Below, piece after piece: positions 63,965 to 64,000 of a DNA stretch of 64,000 nucleotides. The notes under the pieces were generated by a model that was not told where the DNA came from, ran no database searches, and saw only the letters and a list, made by a program, of their open reading frames with translations. Numbering within the stretch: position 1 is the stretch's first letter; every line of letters starts with the position of its first letter. Where the stretch lies: the NCBI GenBank assembly GCA_003054655.1, contig QAYZ01000014.1:1-64000 (forward strand). Reading direction: 5' to 3'. Origin of the DNA: Spartobacteria bacterium LR76 (GTDB lineage: Bacteria; Verrucomicrobiota; Verrucomicrobiia; Chthoniobacterales; Terrimicrobiaceae). The position numbers were made by a program, and so were the translations under genes.

Positions 63965-64000
63965 ATGAAACTTAAAAATATCCTCCTTGGCGCGACCGCT
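63965..64000 (+). CDS. Start of an exported protein, cut by the window end
   Basis: Twelve codons (MKLKNILLGATA) run off the window. The basic start and emerging hydrophobic segment look like a signal peptide. It follows the PEP-CTERM gene by 34 bp and may be in the same transcript. Confidence 0.55.
   Translation, partial: MKLKNILLGATA

Overview
The window is about 64 kb of GC-rich bacterial DNA and is gene-dense throughout. Secreted proteins with PEP-CTERM tails (three complete ones), autotransporter-type beta-strand repeats, the long form of IspH, a LytS/LytTR pair and a Gsp-type pseudopilin cluster together suggest a Gram-negative member of the Verrucomicrobiota. This is an inference from gene families; there is no rRNA or other phylogenetic marker here.

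Layout. 1-7.8 kb: a PEP-CTERM beta-helix surface protein, a small lipoprotein, a LytS-type histidine kinase with a LytTR regulator, several small unknown genes and a short-chain dehydrogenase. 7.8-12.7 kb: an accessory patch with dispersed repeats, an esterase on the minus strand, a second copy of a small unknown cassette first seen at 5.5 kb, an AT-richer stretch, and a hipB-hipA toxin-antitoxin pair. 12.7-27 kb: mainly housekeeping and transport genes: ispH, a LysM protein with a degenerate L,D-transpeptidase-like end, accA, a DsbD-type thiol:disulfide interchange protein, clpB, a Fic protein, a cation/proton antiporter, a HAD hydrolase and a chromate transporter. A pair of 44-bp inverted repeats lies between accA and dsbD.

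27.2-39.1 kb: a compact, largely overlapping type II secretion operon (unknown secreted protein, G-H-I-J-K-L-M, a GspC/PilP-like protein, D-E-F, small exported protein). 39.2-61.9 kb: a two-partner secretion (TPS) locus in the order TpsB transporter, ExbB fused to DUF2341 and LamG-like domains, ExbD, TonB, Pro/Thr-rich porin, coiled-coil protein, parvulin isomerase, a 3875-residue filamentous haemagglutinin-like TpsA with a DUF3739-type end, and an STT3/PglB-like membrane glycosyltransferase. 61.98 kb to the end: a Sel1-repeat protein, another PEP-CTERM protein and the first codons of a further exported protein.

The main result is the 27-62 kb island. Three 18-bp sequences with the 7-4-7 direct-repeat form of a PhoB box precede, in the same orientation, the type II secretion operon, the TPS operon and the Sel1 gene. 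From memory, Pseudomonas aeruginosa has a comparable neighbourhood: the phosphate-regulated Hxc type II system beside pdtA/pdtB with exbB2/exbD2 and further accessory genes. I therefore propose a phosphate-starvation secretion island that combines a T2SS with a TonB-ExbBD-linked TPS exporting a giant, possibly glycosylated adhesin. Domain calls come from motif reading alone; no database search was run.
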